Source: Brachynemurus nebulosus
Lineage: Eukaryota; Arthropoda; Insecta; Neuroptera; Myrmeleontidae
Direction: 5' to 3'
Length of the DNA stretch: 64,000 nt
NCBI GenBank assembly: GCA_035578155.1
Contig: JAPWDM010000005.1
Span: 25,666,877 to 25,730,876 of the forward strand
Shown here in pieces: positions 24,183-35,666 of this stretch. Numbering within the stretch: position 1 is the stretch's first letter; the number at the start of each line of letters is the position of its first letter. A program made the translations under genes and the position numbers. Under the pieces are notes generated by a model. It searched no databases. It saw nothing but the letters and a program-made list of their open reading frames with translations, and was not told the DNA's origin.

Positions 24183-24769
24183 TATAATAACTTAGGTATT
24201 ATTGAAACTTTGATCAGCCCTGACCAAATTCAGTTGCTCCCAGTCAGCTTTCCGCGTCTCTTGAAATCTGACAGTGTCTCTGTTTAACACCTGCTTGTGT
24301 TCCGTTTCACCCCTACTTTCGTTTCTATCTACCCTAATTGTTAATTTAGACAATTATATGTAGAATATTTTAAAAAAATTAGCTTAAAATATAAAGTTTT
24401 AAAGTCTACTTTTTTGAACATAAGTAAATACAATTTAAATAAATTACTAATAACTTTTGAAAACCTAATTTTTGCACTGTTTTAATACTGACTTCACATT
24501 TTATTTTTTCTCAAAAGTTTATTGATAATAATTTATGACAAACTTAAATACAATCATTTTTTACAATAATTGTTGATTTGGTTCCGGATCCACCTACTGA
24601 TTCCGATAAACTCCGTTTTACGGTACTAAACTGTAATAAGTTTTCTAATTAAAAATAACTTATAAGTTTTCTCTATGTTGTCTATTTTTACTAAAACGCC
24701 CTTGAACTGATTAACCAAGCGTGCTGTTGTGAATTCCAAAATTAAATTGTGTGTTTTGGCTTGTTACAG

Positions 24770-24941
24770 GTATCAAAAGAAGAGTTAGCGAAACTTGCAC
24801 AAGGTTTTGAAAAACAAGACATTCTTACGTCGTCAGGTGTCACACTGGCAGGCAACAGGTACATCTATTTATCCGGTACAGATCGAGTGGTTAGAGCTAA
24901 ATTGGGTAAAGTTGGTGTTCACTGCATGAAAACGCAACAAA
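24770..24941 (+). CDS. chic: Profilin, internal coding exon
   Basis: Profilin binds monomeric actin, promotes ADP-ATP exchange, and delivers actin to formins and other poly-proline proteins in the cytoplasm. This exon encodes 57 residues plus one base. It starts after TTGTTACAG and ends before GTAAGTAA, in the frame [13 protein letters not shown]. The core [16 protein letters not shown] and the VRAKLG and HCMKTQQ segments are close to the insect orthologue and form part of the actin-binding face. The start codon exon (about 37 codons, ending in phase 0) is not visible upstream in this window. Reading as a pseudogene is unlikely: there are no stops, both splice sites are canonical, and exon 3 joins in frame. 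Confidence 0.96.
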
Positions 24942-25801
24942 GTAAGTAAAAATATTAATTTTTTAATACGAAAAAAACCTCTTTCAAAAATGCCTGTACG
25001 TACGATTTCGGTGATGTGCAGGTGATTTAGAAGAGGAGAACAAAATTTTAAGTGACAAGAGTGATTAACGGTTTTTTAGTTGGTTAATCATTTATAATAC
25101 TTAAAGACAAAGAAGCAGCTAAGGTACTAAGCAAGTTAAGTGATTAATGCTTGAACAAGAAGGTTACAAGTTCGATTTCTATGACCGGTTATGCTTTTTG
25201 ACGATTTTTCTTCAAATCTTCAGATGAATGTTGGCATAGTTTCGCTAGAAAGATGTGGGTGGTGTTCGTTATGATAGTAATATAAATGCGAAAGTAATGA
25301 GTTTGTTCGTTTATCTCACTTTCACGTGTCAACAGCTTTACAAATTGATTTGAAACTTTGTATAGAGCGGCGAAAGGCATAGGCTACTTTTTACCCCGGG
25401 AAAACATTTGGTTCCCGTGGAATACATACACATTCCGTGAACGAAGCCACGGATGAGAGTAGTAGTATGTACTGAATCGCCATGATACCAACAGAGTATC
25501 TAATACGTATACGCGTATAGTATATCTGTACTGATGTTATGAACAACATAATGATAAAATAATATATTTGTGTTGATTTTTTTACATTATCAAAAACTAA
25601 ATAGTGAATCGCCTTCTAATTGCGTGGAACTTGAGACAATTTTTTTATTATCAACATTTAATTAGCACCTTTCTAAATACTAAGTACTTAAAATTTGAAA
25701 AAATTCCTAAGCAAGCTATTTTCCCGATAGAAAACTACGTTAAAGATAAACCGTCTAAAACTTCTGATTTCTTCAAAGGGTTTTTTTTCTGTTTGTTTCA
25801 G
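24942..25801 (+). other. chic: Profilin intron 2, carrying a dispersed repeat
   Basis: This 860-bp GT-AG intron interrupts a codon after its first base (phase 1). It holds the dispersed repeat at about 25258-25465 and, at about 25112-25190, a weak tRNA-like B-box (GGTTACAAGTTCGATTTC) that might be a SINE fragment. A T-rich tract precedes the TTTCAG acceptor. Confidence 0.85.
25258..25465. repeat. Dispersed insect repeat fragment in profilin intron
   Basis: Motifs AATATAAATGCGAAAGTAA, TTTGTTCGTTTATCTCACTT, AGGCATAGGCTACTTTTTA and CCCGTGGAATACAT are those of a repeat family seen also at 41339-41780 and 56061-56885, with degenerate ends (GAACGAAGCCACGG). It is non-coding. Confidence 0.6.
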
Positions 25802-25899
25802 CAATCGTTGTTTCCCTGTATGAGGATCCCATTCAGCCTCAGCAAGCGGCCTCTGTAGTCGAAAAATTAGGCGATTATTTACTTACATGCGGTTACTAG
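25802..25899 (+). CDS. chic: Profilin, terminal coding exon
   Basis: The exon completes the Thr codon begun by exon 2 and encodes 31 further residues ending GDYLLTCGY before TAG. It begins IVVSLYEDP and continues [18 protein letters not shown], matching the C-terminal helix of insect profilin that contacts actin and poly-proline. The two exons give about 89 of the usual 126 residues, so the missing start exon has the expected size. The acceptor is TTTGTTTCAG. Two bases after the stop comes GAG|GTCAGT, a plausible donor for a 3' UTR intron. Confidence 0.96.
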
Positions 25900-25901
25900 A
25901 G

Positions 25902-27299
25902 GTCAGTCGTGTTTCTTAATTAAAACTTAAAAATTTCATAATTTACAGTTTCTTTTTTAATTTATTTATAATAAATCATGTACTACAAATAATTTTTTCA
26001 TATTTGTAATAATAAGTAGAGAATTTTTTTAAATATAAAAAAATAGCGTTTGTTGCCATTTTATTTAGAACAAATTGAAGTTTTTTAAATTGTATTTTTT
26101 GTCTTGTTTTGGATCAAAAAATGATACGATATTGATTTTTTTTTGTAATTTAAGTATTTTTTTAAATTAAGTTATAAATTGTATATTTTCTAAACTTAAC
26201 GTATTGATATAATTGTAAATATTATTTGATATAAAAAAATAATAAAAATTTTTTTAAAAAGAATTTAGGTTTTTAATTGATTTGTGTTTTTTAAACCTTT
26301 TTTATTTTTTGAAAAAGATAAAAATATTTGTAAAATTTAAATTTCAACATTAATTTTCTTGTTAATAAGCCCCATATCCGCCTTAATAGAACCAAAGAAT
26401 GGAGGCTTGGTTTCTTATTCAGAAACGTGGAGAAATAACTATTAGCAATAGTTCCCGAAAATTAACATTGTTAAAACTATTTTCAGTAATAACAATTTTC
26501 AAATTTTCGTTTTTAGATATTTTGATAAGAGAAACGACCAGTGTTAAATAGTATTAAATTTACAAGGGAGTTATAATTGAAATTTAAATTTTATAGATTT
26601 ACATCCCTTAAATTACCGTTAAACCATCTAACTTTACCATAATTTTCGATTCAAATTTGAATAACAGTTTTAAAACTGTTTTAAAATGTAGTAGGTTAAA
26701 AATAGTGAGCCCTAGGTCTAGTTACTACATATTTATGTTAAAATACAATGTTTTTACCACGTATTGTTAAAGGTTCGTAACTTTACCTAACCTATAATGC
26801 GCGAATAAATGTGAAAATTATTTTTAAATACTTATGAAAGAAAGTATGTAATTTTTCCTGTGATAAAATTACCTACCTGAGTTTTATAGTTTCTGAAAAA
26901 CAAAATAAAGTTTAAATAATTGTTGAAAAAAAAAAATGTATGAAAAAAAATTTATAGAACACTAGTAGGTTGTTAGAAATAACTGTCACTGAGAAAAAAA
27001 TGCTACAAAAATTGTAAACCATGAAATTTTAAGGTAAAGTTAGAGGTATTGACGGTGTTACTCTTTACAACATTTGACAGATTGGAAAAATTGAGGTTAT
27101 AAAGTAAAACAAGATGGTGTCACTCGAATCAAGTTTTTTCTTTTGGAACGGTTGTAATGAAAGTTTTTTTTTTGTGTGATAAATCATAAAAAAGCAAATA
27201 ATAAATTTCCCTAATTACACTCAAACAAACATGATAGATAGCGTTGTTGTTAGTTGGTAAATAATGTGTTTTGAAGAGAGATTTATTTGTTTGTTACAG
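25902..27299 (+). other. chic: Probable 3' UTR intron of profilin (inferred)
   Basis: The donor GAG|GTCAGT lies two bases after the profilin stop. A strong acceptor, TTTGTTACAG, ends at 27299 and is followed by sequence clearly less AT-rich than the intervening DNA. The 1.4 kb between them is AT-rich, without coding frames. If the intron is not used, the 3' UTR would instead read straight into this DNA, which offers several AATAAA-like sites. The splice is an inference from the motifs. Confidence 0.5.
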
Positions 27300-27410
27300 G
27301 TAGTGTTCCTCGCTGCCACTTCAACTGGGCGGCGCGTTTTTACACAAAACATTTCTATTTATAAAATGTTGTATTATTTTTTTCCAATAAACAGCGAAAA
27401 ACCAGCAAAA
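27300..27410 (+). other. chic: Probable terminal 3' UTR exon of profilin
   Basis: The segment after the 27299 acceptor starts GTAGTGTTCCTCGCTGCC and stays GC-richer for about 40 bases. An AATAAA poly(A) signal is at 27386-27391, and cleavage would be expected shortly after. It contains no long open frame. Its link to profilin rests on strand, distance and splice-site quality alone. Confidence 0.45.
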
Positions 27411-28155
27411 CGTCGTCGTATTGTATATTTATAATCAACATGAGTGCATCATCCATCTCTGTCTGATTGAGCAAAAATTATTTTAATTAATATTCATAAT
27501 TTTATTGGACAAAAATATATAATTAATTTCAGTCTGAGCCGTACTATTATGTTATGTCATATTATGTCACAGTTACAGTGCTCAGCGTCGCGTACATATT
27601 GACGACTTGGAACGGCTCAATTTTTTTAGGTTATATATTAATTATTACTATTATTATTATTATTATTAAATGTTGTGTCATCCTTGTTTTCTGAAATACA
27701 CAAGTTTGAGACTGCTCTCTGTCTTTTTAGAAGTGCGCACACAGATCTCTTTATTATTTTATTATTTTTTTTTTTTAAATAATTATAAATGCCGCCCCTG
27801 TTTTTTTCCCGTTTGTTGGTCGTGTATTTCAGAAAACAAGTTAAGGCCATAAGAAAGATTGGAACAATTTTTGTGTAAGCTTTTCTCCTCTACAATAATC
27901 GCTCTATATTATACTAAAAAAAAATAAATAAATATAAAATTTGATACAAAAAAAATATGGCGTACTATATAAACAATATATTAGGGTTTTTTAAAACGGA
28001 TAAAAAAATCTCTAGTCCCCGCAATATTTTTTTTTTTTTTTCGTTTAACAAATCAATCAAATGAGATTTTTAGTTTTTGCTTTTTAAAACAAGTTTCGAT
28101 TAGTAATTTTTTTCGTGATTGTAGTTTCTAAGATTTCATTCCTGTCAGAAAAATA
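27411..28155. other. Intergenic AT-rich DNA
   Basis: A (TTA)n microsatellite lies at about 27640-27668. CTTGTTTTCTGAAATACAC (about 27684) is mirrored by GTGTATTTCAGAAAACAAG (about 27823), an inverted repeat of 19 bases about 120 bases apart, listed separately. No gene seen. Confidence 0.45.
27683..27841. repeat. Inverted repeat, 19-base arms
   Basis: The arms CTTGTTTTCTGAAATACAC and its exact reverse complement bound about 120 bases of AT-rich DNA. It could be a small MITE or simply a hairpin-forming sequence. Open frames on both strands here are consequences of the symmetry. Confidence 0.65.
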
Positions 28156-28532
28156 TAGATTAGCTTGTATGGGTGCGGTAATGGTCAAAATTATACCCAT
28201 GGAATTTTTTTTGCGTAGTACTAATTATAAAAATATATTTTGCTACTTTTAAAATATACGAATTATCTATAAAAAAAGACCATTTCTCGATATCTTTTAA
28301 ATTGATACAAAAGTAATTTTTAAATTTTTTTCAAATCCTTTGGAACAAAACCAATAGTACTTTGCCATAAAATTGATATTTTCGAAGTTGTGAATTAGTT
28401 ATTAATGTCGCTTTTAATTACCTCTCGCAAAAGAGATCTTTTCAGTAGATAATTCGTATATTTTAAAAGTTGATGCAAAAAAATTCCGCGAGAATAATTT
28501 TAGCCCCTCGTGCATCCATACAAGCTAGTCTA
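28156..28532. mobile_element. Inverted-repeat element, ~377 bp, TA ends
   Basis: TAGATTAGCTTGTATGG at the left and, on the other strand, TAGACTAGCTTGTATGG at the right start long imperfect arms. These share AAAATTAT, GGAATTTTTTT and TTTTAAAATATACGAATTAT in mirrored order, so the arms are about 110 bases with a diverged stretch inside. It is non-coding and TA-bounded, so probably a Tc1/mariner-type MITE. Confidence 0.7.
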
Positions 28533-29960
28533 AAAGCTTTTATATAAAATACCAATTTTTTATATGAATCATTGTTGTCAAAATGCATAATAACATGATC
28601 GAACTACTAAAATGGTCGTTTTCTACAGCTACAGTTGCGCTTCTGTCATTTAGTTTTGATATAACCTCAATTAATTTAAAATCGCCATTTTAGTAATTTC
28701 ATTTTGTCATTATTTATTTGACTGTTTTTTTTTTTTGAATATTAAAAAAAAAATTATGTAATTTGGGTTCATCGAATTGTAAAATAATTAAATTTTTTTA
28801 AAAATAAAAATTTGTATTTACCCTTTTTTAAAATAAAACAAAATATATTGTAATATTGTTTTGATAAATAAATCTCTTCCGACTGCCCCTTTTTTAAATT
28901 GTATAATTATGTTCGATTTTCATTTTCGAATTTTCGGAATGTAATAAGAAAAACGGAAGCGAAATGCTCATTTTATAAAAATTGATTTTTTTTAAAAGAT
29001 TGATTCTTTATTTAAATTTAAAAAGAAAAAAATATTTGAGTAGCTTTGTAAATTTTACTGATATTTCGCAATGAAACTGTCTATCTAATAAAATAATAAA
29101 TTTGTATTATAAATGATCTGAGCCTTATTTTTCATTTCAATCTTCCATGACTACTCTATTTTCAGGCGTTCTCAGTCTCTTCTTCACGTTCACCACTGCT
29201 ATACACGTGCATTACTTACATTCAGTAGGTGGCAGTGAATGTGTTCATAAAGCAGTTGGAAACATTTTACTCTAATTACTTTAGTTAAAAATCACTATAA
29301 ATTTGATCCACTGTTTTTTACAAATAAAGAAAGAAATTAAACAATGGACATTTTATTAATAGATTTGAGCGTTACTTTATGGTATTCCATATTTGTTTAT
29401 TATTTACAAATGGATATTTTCTTTCGATCAAAAAATAGCAGCTGCTATAATGACAGTTGCCTTGTGTATTCTGGACGAGGTAACTCGTTTTAATCATCAA
29501 AGTAATTAATTGTTTTATGAATTATAATACAGGTAGGTTATTGTTCATAAATACAAATATTTATTTAAACTTTCTTTGTTACATTTTTTTTTTCACTTTC
29601 TTGATTCATATTTATGGTAATTAAACTCATTAATTACATAATTTAATTAAATACATTAAATTAAAATACAAATCGCGATGCTATAATACTTTATTTTTAA
29701 TATTAAAGTTATATAATTTTATGTAAATGCGCGACCATTGTTTTAGAAACAGCGTGATACTTTCTATTTATACAATGTTTACACGCCATCTTGTATTATA
29801 TGTCAAAATATGTACGTACATAACCTCACAACGATTGAGAATATCAAATAGTTCGCTAAAGGATCGTGTAGCATTTTTAGGGTTCCGAAGACATTTCGCA
29901 ACCATTATGAAATCGCGCAGTGTCGCTACAGCCAATGAATGAACTCCACAATCCAGGGAG
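28533..29960. other. Intergenic AT-rich DNA
   Basis: No gene recognised. A fragment of the GGGTTCCGAAGA repeat family lies near 29880. The 71-codon frame from 29727 runs into that repeat and has no other support. Confidence 0.35.
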
Positions 29961-30004
29961 GTATTACATGACTGACCGATAACTATCGGTCAGTCATGTA
30001 ATAC
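29961..30004. repeat. Perfect 44-base palindrome
   Basis: Two 21-base arms, beginning GTATTACATGACTGACCGAT, are exact reverse complements separated by the two bases AC. It could extrude as a cruciform or form a tight hairpin in RNA. It sits seven bases from the target duplication of the element at 30016 and may be a transposon footprint or a minimal foldback element. Confidence 0.95.
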
Positions 30005-30015
30005 AACTCTGTTAG

Positions 30016-31174
30016 CATGGTGGCCACATTACTGGAAAACCGGGAAATGTCAGGGAATTTTACCAGAAGATCAGGAAAAATTGATCTTTATATTTGGGGA
30101 TAAAAACTTCAATCAATTTTTCACTTGTTTTGAGGTTAGATATAAAAATTAGCGCGTATTTCTATTTTTTTTTTTTTTTTTGGCTCGTCATTGCTGGCGT
30201 TCCAGACGAAAATTTTGTTAGCCTAACGTCAGCTAACAGAGCTTTCACCGTTACAAACCAGAGGGCACGCATTCAAAAATTCACATACATTGTATCTTAA
30301 AACAACAATTTCTAACATGGTGACTGATTATTTTTTGAAATGGGGATTTTGACTAATTTTGGGAAACTATTTTAAAATACGCATATTTATGTATTATGCA
30401 TATATATAATTTTAATTTTTAAAAATAATGCCGAAAATCGTTAAAAAAAATTAATTTAATATTTGTTCTCAAAATTTGCGCGAAAACGTTCATTAGCTTC
30501 AATTACGTCAGTTTCTCTAGATAGCAACAGGTGTCCTGTAACTAAGAAAAAAATCTGTTTATTTTTCTTATAACTAGGAAAAAAAATTGTTGATTTTTTA
30601 AAAAATTAATCAAATTCAAATTAATTTCCATAGTTATGTTGGCTAACCGGAATTTAAGTAGCGACCCTAGTGGCGACAGTGTTGAAATATAAGAGAAAGC
30701 AACGTCACAGCCCATTTCTGCTGACGTAATTTATAGCTGAAAAATTACTTTTTTTATTAATTTTTTTAAAATTAAATAATCATAGTTAGGATGAATTAAC
30801 ATAACAAATTGCTGTCTTTTATTATCAATTTTCATTAAAATTTGTTTTTATTGTTTTTCTTTGATATTGTCAAATACCCCATTAAGTATTTATACCGTGA
30901 AAAACCATGAAAAATAATTAACGTGCATTAATTTTTTGAATCAGAGCCCTCTGGTTTGTAACGGCGAAAACTCCGTTAGCTAACGTTAGGCTAACAAAAT
31001 TTTCGTCCGGAACTCCAGCATTTACTTTTTTACGTCAGAATTTTTTTTTTAGCTTTTTTATATTAAAGTAGGGGTGGCATTTTTCACAAAATAGTCAGGG
31101 AATTTTTTAATAAAATTTCTGGAAAACCTGGAAAAGTCAGGGAATTTGATCTTCAAAAATCTGTGGCCATCATG
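30016..31174. mobile_element. GGTGGCCAC-family element, copy 2, with nested insertion
   Basis: Ends CATGGTGGCCAC and GTGGCCATCATG are inverted, and GTTAG flanks both (30011-30015 and 31175-31179), suggesting a 5-bp target duplication. Outer parts match the copy at 829-1200 (TACTGGAAAACC, GTCAGGGAATTTTACCA, CACAAAATAGTCAGGGAATT, CTGGAAAACCTGGAAAAGTC). The centre is occupied by a second element at about 30195-31018. No transposase remains in either. Confidence 0.8.
30195..31018. mobile_element. Nested long-TIR MITE, ~824 bp
   Basis: About 72 bases at each end are mirrored: GCTGGCGTTCCAGACGAAAA at the left against GCTGGAGTTCCGGACGAAAA on the other strand at the right, continuing TTTTGTTAGCCTAACG and CCGTTACAAACCAGAGGGC. 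ATT is present on each side, consistent with a 3-bp duplication. The uninterrupted host copy at 829-1200 has the sequence CTTCATTTACTTT at the equivalent point, which supports these boundaries. The 68-codon frame from 30094 crosses the junction and is not a gene. Confidence 0.8.
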
Positions 31175-31179
31175 GTTAG

Positions 31180-33568
31180 GGATCATTTTATCCGCTCTTT
31201 ACTTACCTTCCCGCTGTAATGATTGGAATTTGAGGGGCTTAATAACAAAAAAATTTGTAAAGCATTTTAAATATTTCTTTATTTACATAATTAATAATGA
31301 TTGGAGGACATTAATCAATTAAATTGTGGTATATTAATAATAATTAACATTAAATTTTAGGTTAACAGTTGTGTATGTGTTTTACATTCGCGCCATTTTT
31401 CAAAAACAATTGTTTGCTGCTGTACATAAGTGGTTGGAGCAGGAATAGGGTTGAATGTGTTTTGTTTTTATTTTAAAACTATAAACTACCCAAATACAAA
31501 ATGTAAAATACAATTCTGTTATCTATGTTGTGGTAAATTATAAAACATTTTTAAAATAGTACATTTTTTTTTGTACCGGGTGCTGAAATGAATGGCTATG
31601 TTGATTGTTTCAGTTTAACACTCGGTGTATTTACTATGTTCATATTAGGCGATTTTATCAAACAGTGCAACTTGGTAATCATTCAGGCCATTAACATTAT
31701 TTTTTTCCTATATTTTAACAACTTTTGTATCTTTTTGAACAACACGTATAGGTTTGGAATGTCGTTTTTTTTTTTACTAAATGCTATGAAAATATTTTAA
31801 TTATATTGATAAAAAGTGTTTTTAAGTAGAAGTTACTTTTTTTTTTTTGTTAAAAAATATCAAAAATTTCATTAAATTATTCGTTTGAACACATTGTTTT
31901 CTATATGGACACATTTTTTTTTACATTTATGCAATGAGTGAGATGAGATACCTTGTACGAATAATAGTGATATATGAATTTTGAATTGATGAAAGAAAAA
32001 CTGACATATAGGCGTTCCGTGATTTTGACTACGAAATCCTAAAAATTAGGCAACTTAAACTACTTTCTGATGTGACGCCACTGATTCAAAAGTAGAGATA
32101 TGTTTGTGTATTATGATTTTGAATAAAAGCTTAAAGGTTTTTTTCCTTAAACGACATAATGATACATTAGCCAACACAAAGTTTGTATGATTTTGACAGT
32201 TTATTTATTGTAAAGCGCGATGTGAGGTAAGTACAATATATACAGATAGTTTATTATACAGGCCGCTTTTTTTTGGTTGTATACAAAAGCTACTAAAAAG
32301 TTTCCAAAAAAAAAGTTCTAAAAAAGTATTACATATTTAAAAAATTTGAACTTTTACCATTATATTATTCACTGCGCATGTCTGTTGCATGCGCACATCA
32401 TACCCATACGTGTTGATTGAACTACTATTACAGGGTCAACAAACATTTATCGCTATTTTTTTGAAAATCAAAACTTGGAAAATTTTTTAATCTACCTAAA
32501 AATTTTTCACAGTGGTAAAAGCGATTTGTTTGAAACATTTTCATGTGACTGTTTTTTTCCAATTTTTTCTAGTTTTAAATATTTTTATTGGTTTTACAAA
32601 TACTAATATAAACATTTACAAAATGCATTGTATAGAAATAGCTCAGATCTAAAAAAAATTCGATCATTTAATAGATTTTGGTAATTATTAAGTAGTCCCA
32701 ACTTGTATTTTAACAATTTCATGGTGCTTTTGGTAAAAAATGCCATCTTGTGTAAAATACAAGTTTAAATTTGTGATTCTTTCATATTAGTTAAAAATAT
32801 TCTATTTACAAAAAAACAAAATATTAATAAAAATTATAACTATAATAAATAATATACTTTTTATAAAATTATTTTAATATTATTACGTAATCACATAAAA
32901 TTATTTGTTATTAAAAAAGTTCCTGTATTATTTTGCCGATTGGATGACAATAATTCAAATATATGTAGTGGATATATAACCTCAAAAAATTGTTCACATT
33001 ATTTTGGCGGGAAAAAGTCATCCAATACGATTTACTCATTCGGTAATATTTGTATTTTGGTTAATAAATTAATCAATATATTATCTACAATTAAAAAAAT
33101 TTAAAAATTACAAACAAAAATTAGTTAAATCACAAAAGAACCATCGTAAAACAAAATGATTCCTCGTATTTTTAAATTGTTAAAAATCAGGTGTTATAAC
33201 TAAAAGGGGTATTAAATATTTAAATACATGGTATTAAAAATAAATTAATAATATAAAAATAACCATTTAAAATGTTTTTTTGGCCACTGTTTTCTGAAAT
33301 AAAAACACGAATTAATTAATTAAAAATTGTGAAGAATTATTATTTTCTTGAAAAACCTTAATTATTTAAAAAAAATTAAATACATTTAACTGTGTCTTTC
33401 ACAGGAATGCATGTTCTAAAATTATATATTTATAATGTGTGTTTTTATTTCAAAAATATTGTTTAAAAAAATAATAATTATAACAGAAGTTCTGCAAATG
33501 TTCATCTAAGTAACAAACGTTTTAATATTTACCCATTCAGTTCCACAACAATCTTAATATTTTTGTTT
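31180..33568. other. Intergenic AT-rich DNA between convergent genes
   Basis: No exon recognised. The right part, next to 33569, should include the 3' UTR and poly(A) site of the minus-strand gene, but many TTTATT strings (AATAAA on that strand) prevent choosing one. GTACCGGGTGCTG near 31573 recalls transposon ends elsewhere without a partner. Confidence 0.4.
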
Positions 33569-33645
33569 CTACTGTTCTAATGAATAATGTCTGGATCGTT
33601 TCCAAAAGCTTTTAAAAAATCCTTTCTTCTTATGTCCCTCATCAC
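33569..33645 (-). CDS. Terminal exon of large minus-strand gene
   Basis: On the minus strand CTCTTTTTCAG precedes two bases (GT) that complete a Gly codon, then 24 codons and TAG. The peptide runs DEGHKKKGFFKSFWKRSRHY and ends SLEQ: a Lys/Arg-rich stretch with Phe and Trp, which could be a membrane- or protein-binding tail. Phase 1 agrees with the donor phase of both the 43836-43904 exon and the main exon. I recognise no named family. Missed by length-based scans because it is so short. Confidence 0.8.
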
Positions 33646-33980
33646 CTGAAAAAGAGACAAATTTTTAGTGTGATTCAATCAAAAATTTTTTCTGCGTGTA
33701 CTTATGTTTGGATGACATTTTTTTTTCATTGACAATTTGTTATCTGGACTTATGAAAGAGACAAATTAATGGAGTATAAAAATCTATAGGAAAAAAATTC
33801 AATATTTAGAAATAAATGAAAAAAATTTTTTTATCATTATTTTATCAGTGTATTTGCAATGTCCGGATGTTGTCAGTTTCCTTAATATTTAAAATAACAG
33901 GATGTGGTGGATTCTCTCTATTATTGCTCTGTAATTCTCTATTATAGCGGTCTAATATATTTACAACTGAAACCACTTAA

Positions 33981-34316
33981 GGGGTTATATGTACTTTTTT
34001 TTCGTAAATATTGTTTTTTTATTGCATTTTCTTGCAAATGAATCATATCAAGAATATTTCCACAAAACTTCATAAAAATCGGAGTATTATTTAAAAAGTT
34101 ACCTATATGGATTTAAAAAAAGTTGATTTTGAGTAATCCGTTCTCTGTCGCACCGCGTAGCTGACATTGGATTGATGATTTTGTGTAAATTAAAAATCGT
34201 GCTAATTACAACCCCCAGCCCCTGAAAGTTTGGCTGTAAAATTTCTGTTGGCTGTAATATTTTTTATAAAAATAATTAAGTACTCATCATAATCGATTAA
34301 ATATTTTAGTTACCCC
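33981..34316. mobile_element. TTAA-flanked short-TIR element, 336 bp
   Basis: TTAA occurs at 33977-33980 and 34317-34320. The ends are GGGGTTAT and, on the other strand, GGGGTAAC, a short inverted repeat. The interior includes a less AT-rich strip (TCTGTCGCACCGCG) and no coding frame. TTAA flanks suggest a piggyBac-type origin, but such flanks can occur by chance in AT-rich DNA. Confidence 0.5.
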
Positions 34317-35666
34317 TTAAGAATTATCAGATTTCTTTTTTTTTATAAAATTAAATTTGACTTTTGAATGATTGAAAATATATATGTCGAATTGGTGTCA
34401 TTTTTATGTCTCTGCCTTTCTCACAACTCTAATTTGTGTCAATTAGTAAATATGGCATGCTAGGGGCATCCGTAATTGAGAATAATTTGTTTTAAAAAAT
34501 CATGAATTGAAGCAAGAATGAATTAAACTTATTTTTGTAAATAGCAGAATAAAATAATAATAAATATTTTATCAAACGACATTGGGGGACATCCAAAATA
34601 CGTCCGAACTATTTTTTTTAATATTTTAGAACGGTTGATTATGTACTTAATTCTAGAGATATTGATGGAATTTCCAGTAAATTGGGAATGAAACTTCAAT
34701 TTTTGCTATAAAAAAATTATGAAAATCAATATTATGATTTTTGTGTTAGAACTTAATTTTCTGTTGATATTAGGGCTTTAATTTTTTCAAAAATGAAAAG
34801 AATGTTCTTGAAGCGATGACTGACGTAAAACATTGAGTCTCTACAGTTTAAATTTCGTGGTTTATGGTTAAAAACGGTCAAGTCAACTTGATGACGTCAT
34901 AGGGGCCATTTTTATATTTTTCCAAATTCAATGGAATGATTTTCTACAGATTTATTGACATAATTTCAGTAATTTACGAATAAAACTTTTGTTTTGCTAT
35001 CAAAGCATTTTAAAATGTGGCTTAAAATATAATTTGTATTCAGAAGCCGATTTATTTTCTCGATTGTTCTTTTTCTTTATAAAAAAGAACAAAAATAGTG
35101 GATATACAACCTCAAAAAATTGTTTCGCTTTATTATGCTGGATTGATTTTAATTAAAAATAAAGTTTGCAGCCAAAAACCTATGTACAATTAAAAATATT
35201 TTAACATTCTTGACATAATTCTCGAAAAGAACTAGGTATAAAATTTTGTTTTTCTAAACATAACCTCATTTTCGTGAGTCAAAACGAAAGATGAAAATGT
35301 AAAATCATCATTACATAATTAGGTACAACAACTGAGTGATAAAAAAACAAAATGTTTCAAAATTTCAAATATATAGTCAGTGGCGTCGTGACCTCTTACC
35401 ACAACTTCCTCAATAACTAAAATGGTATTATGTTTCAATCTTGAACGTACTTCCAGTAGGGGACTCCCATAGAAAAAACCGAAGAAAAATTTTCCCGTCA
35501 TAAGGGTACGGTGATATTATGGGATGAATTCATCGCGTATGTATACCAGACAGTTTGACTTGGTTTGTTTATGGTTGTTTTTCAATTGGTTTGCTACTAA
35601 CGGCACGGTGTATTGGCAATATTATGTAATATTGTGGTATTATCATAGTATGTGATTATACTTTTT

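Noticed and set aside
25112..25195. A tRNA gene or confident SINE in profilin intron 2
   Set aside because: Only a B-box-like string is present; the A-box is weak and no cloverleaf closes.
30094..30300. 68-codon plus-strand frame as a gene
   Set aside because: It crosses the junction between an outer MITE and the element nested in it, and encodes a poly-Phe run from a T tract.
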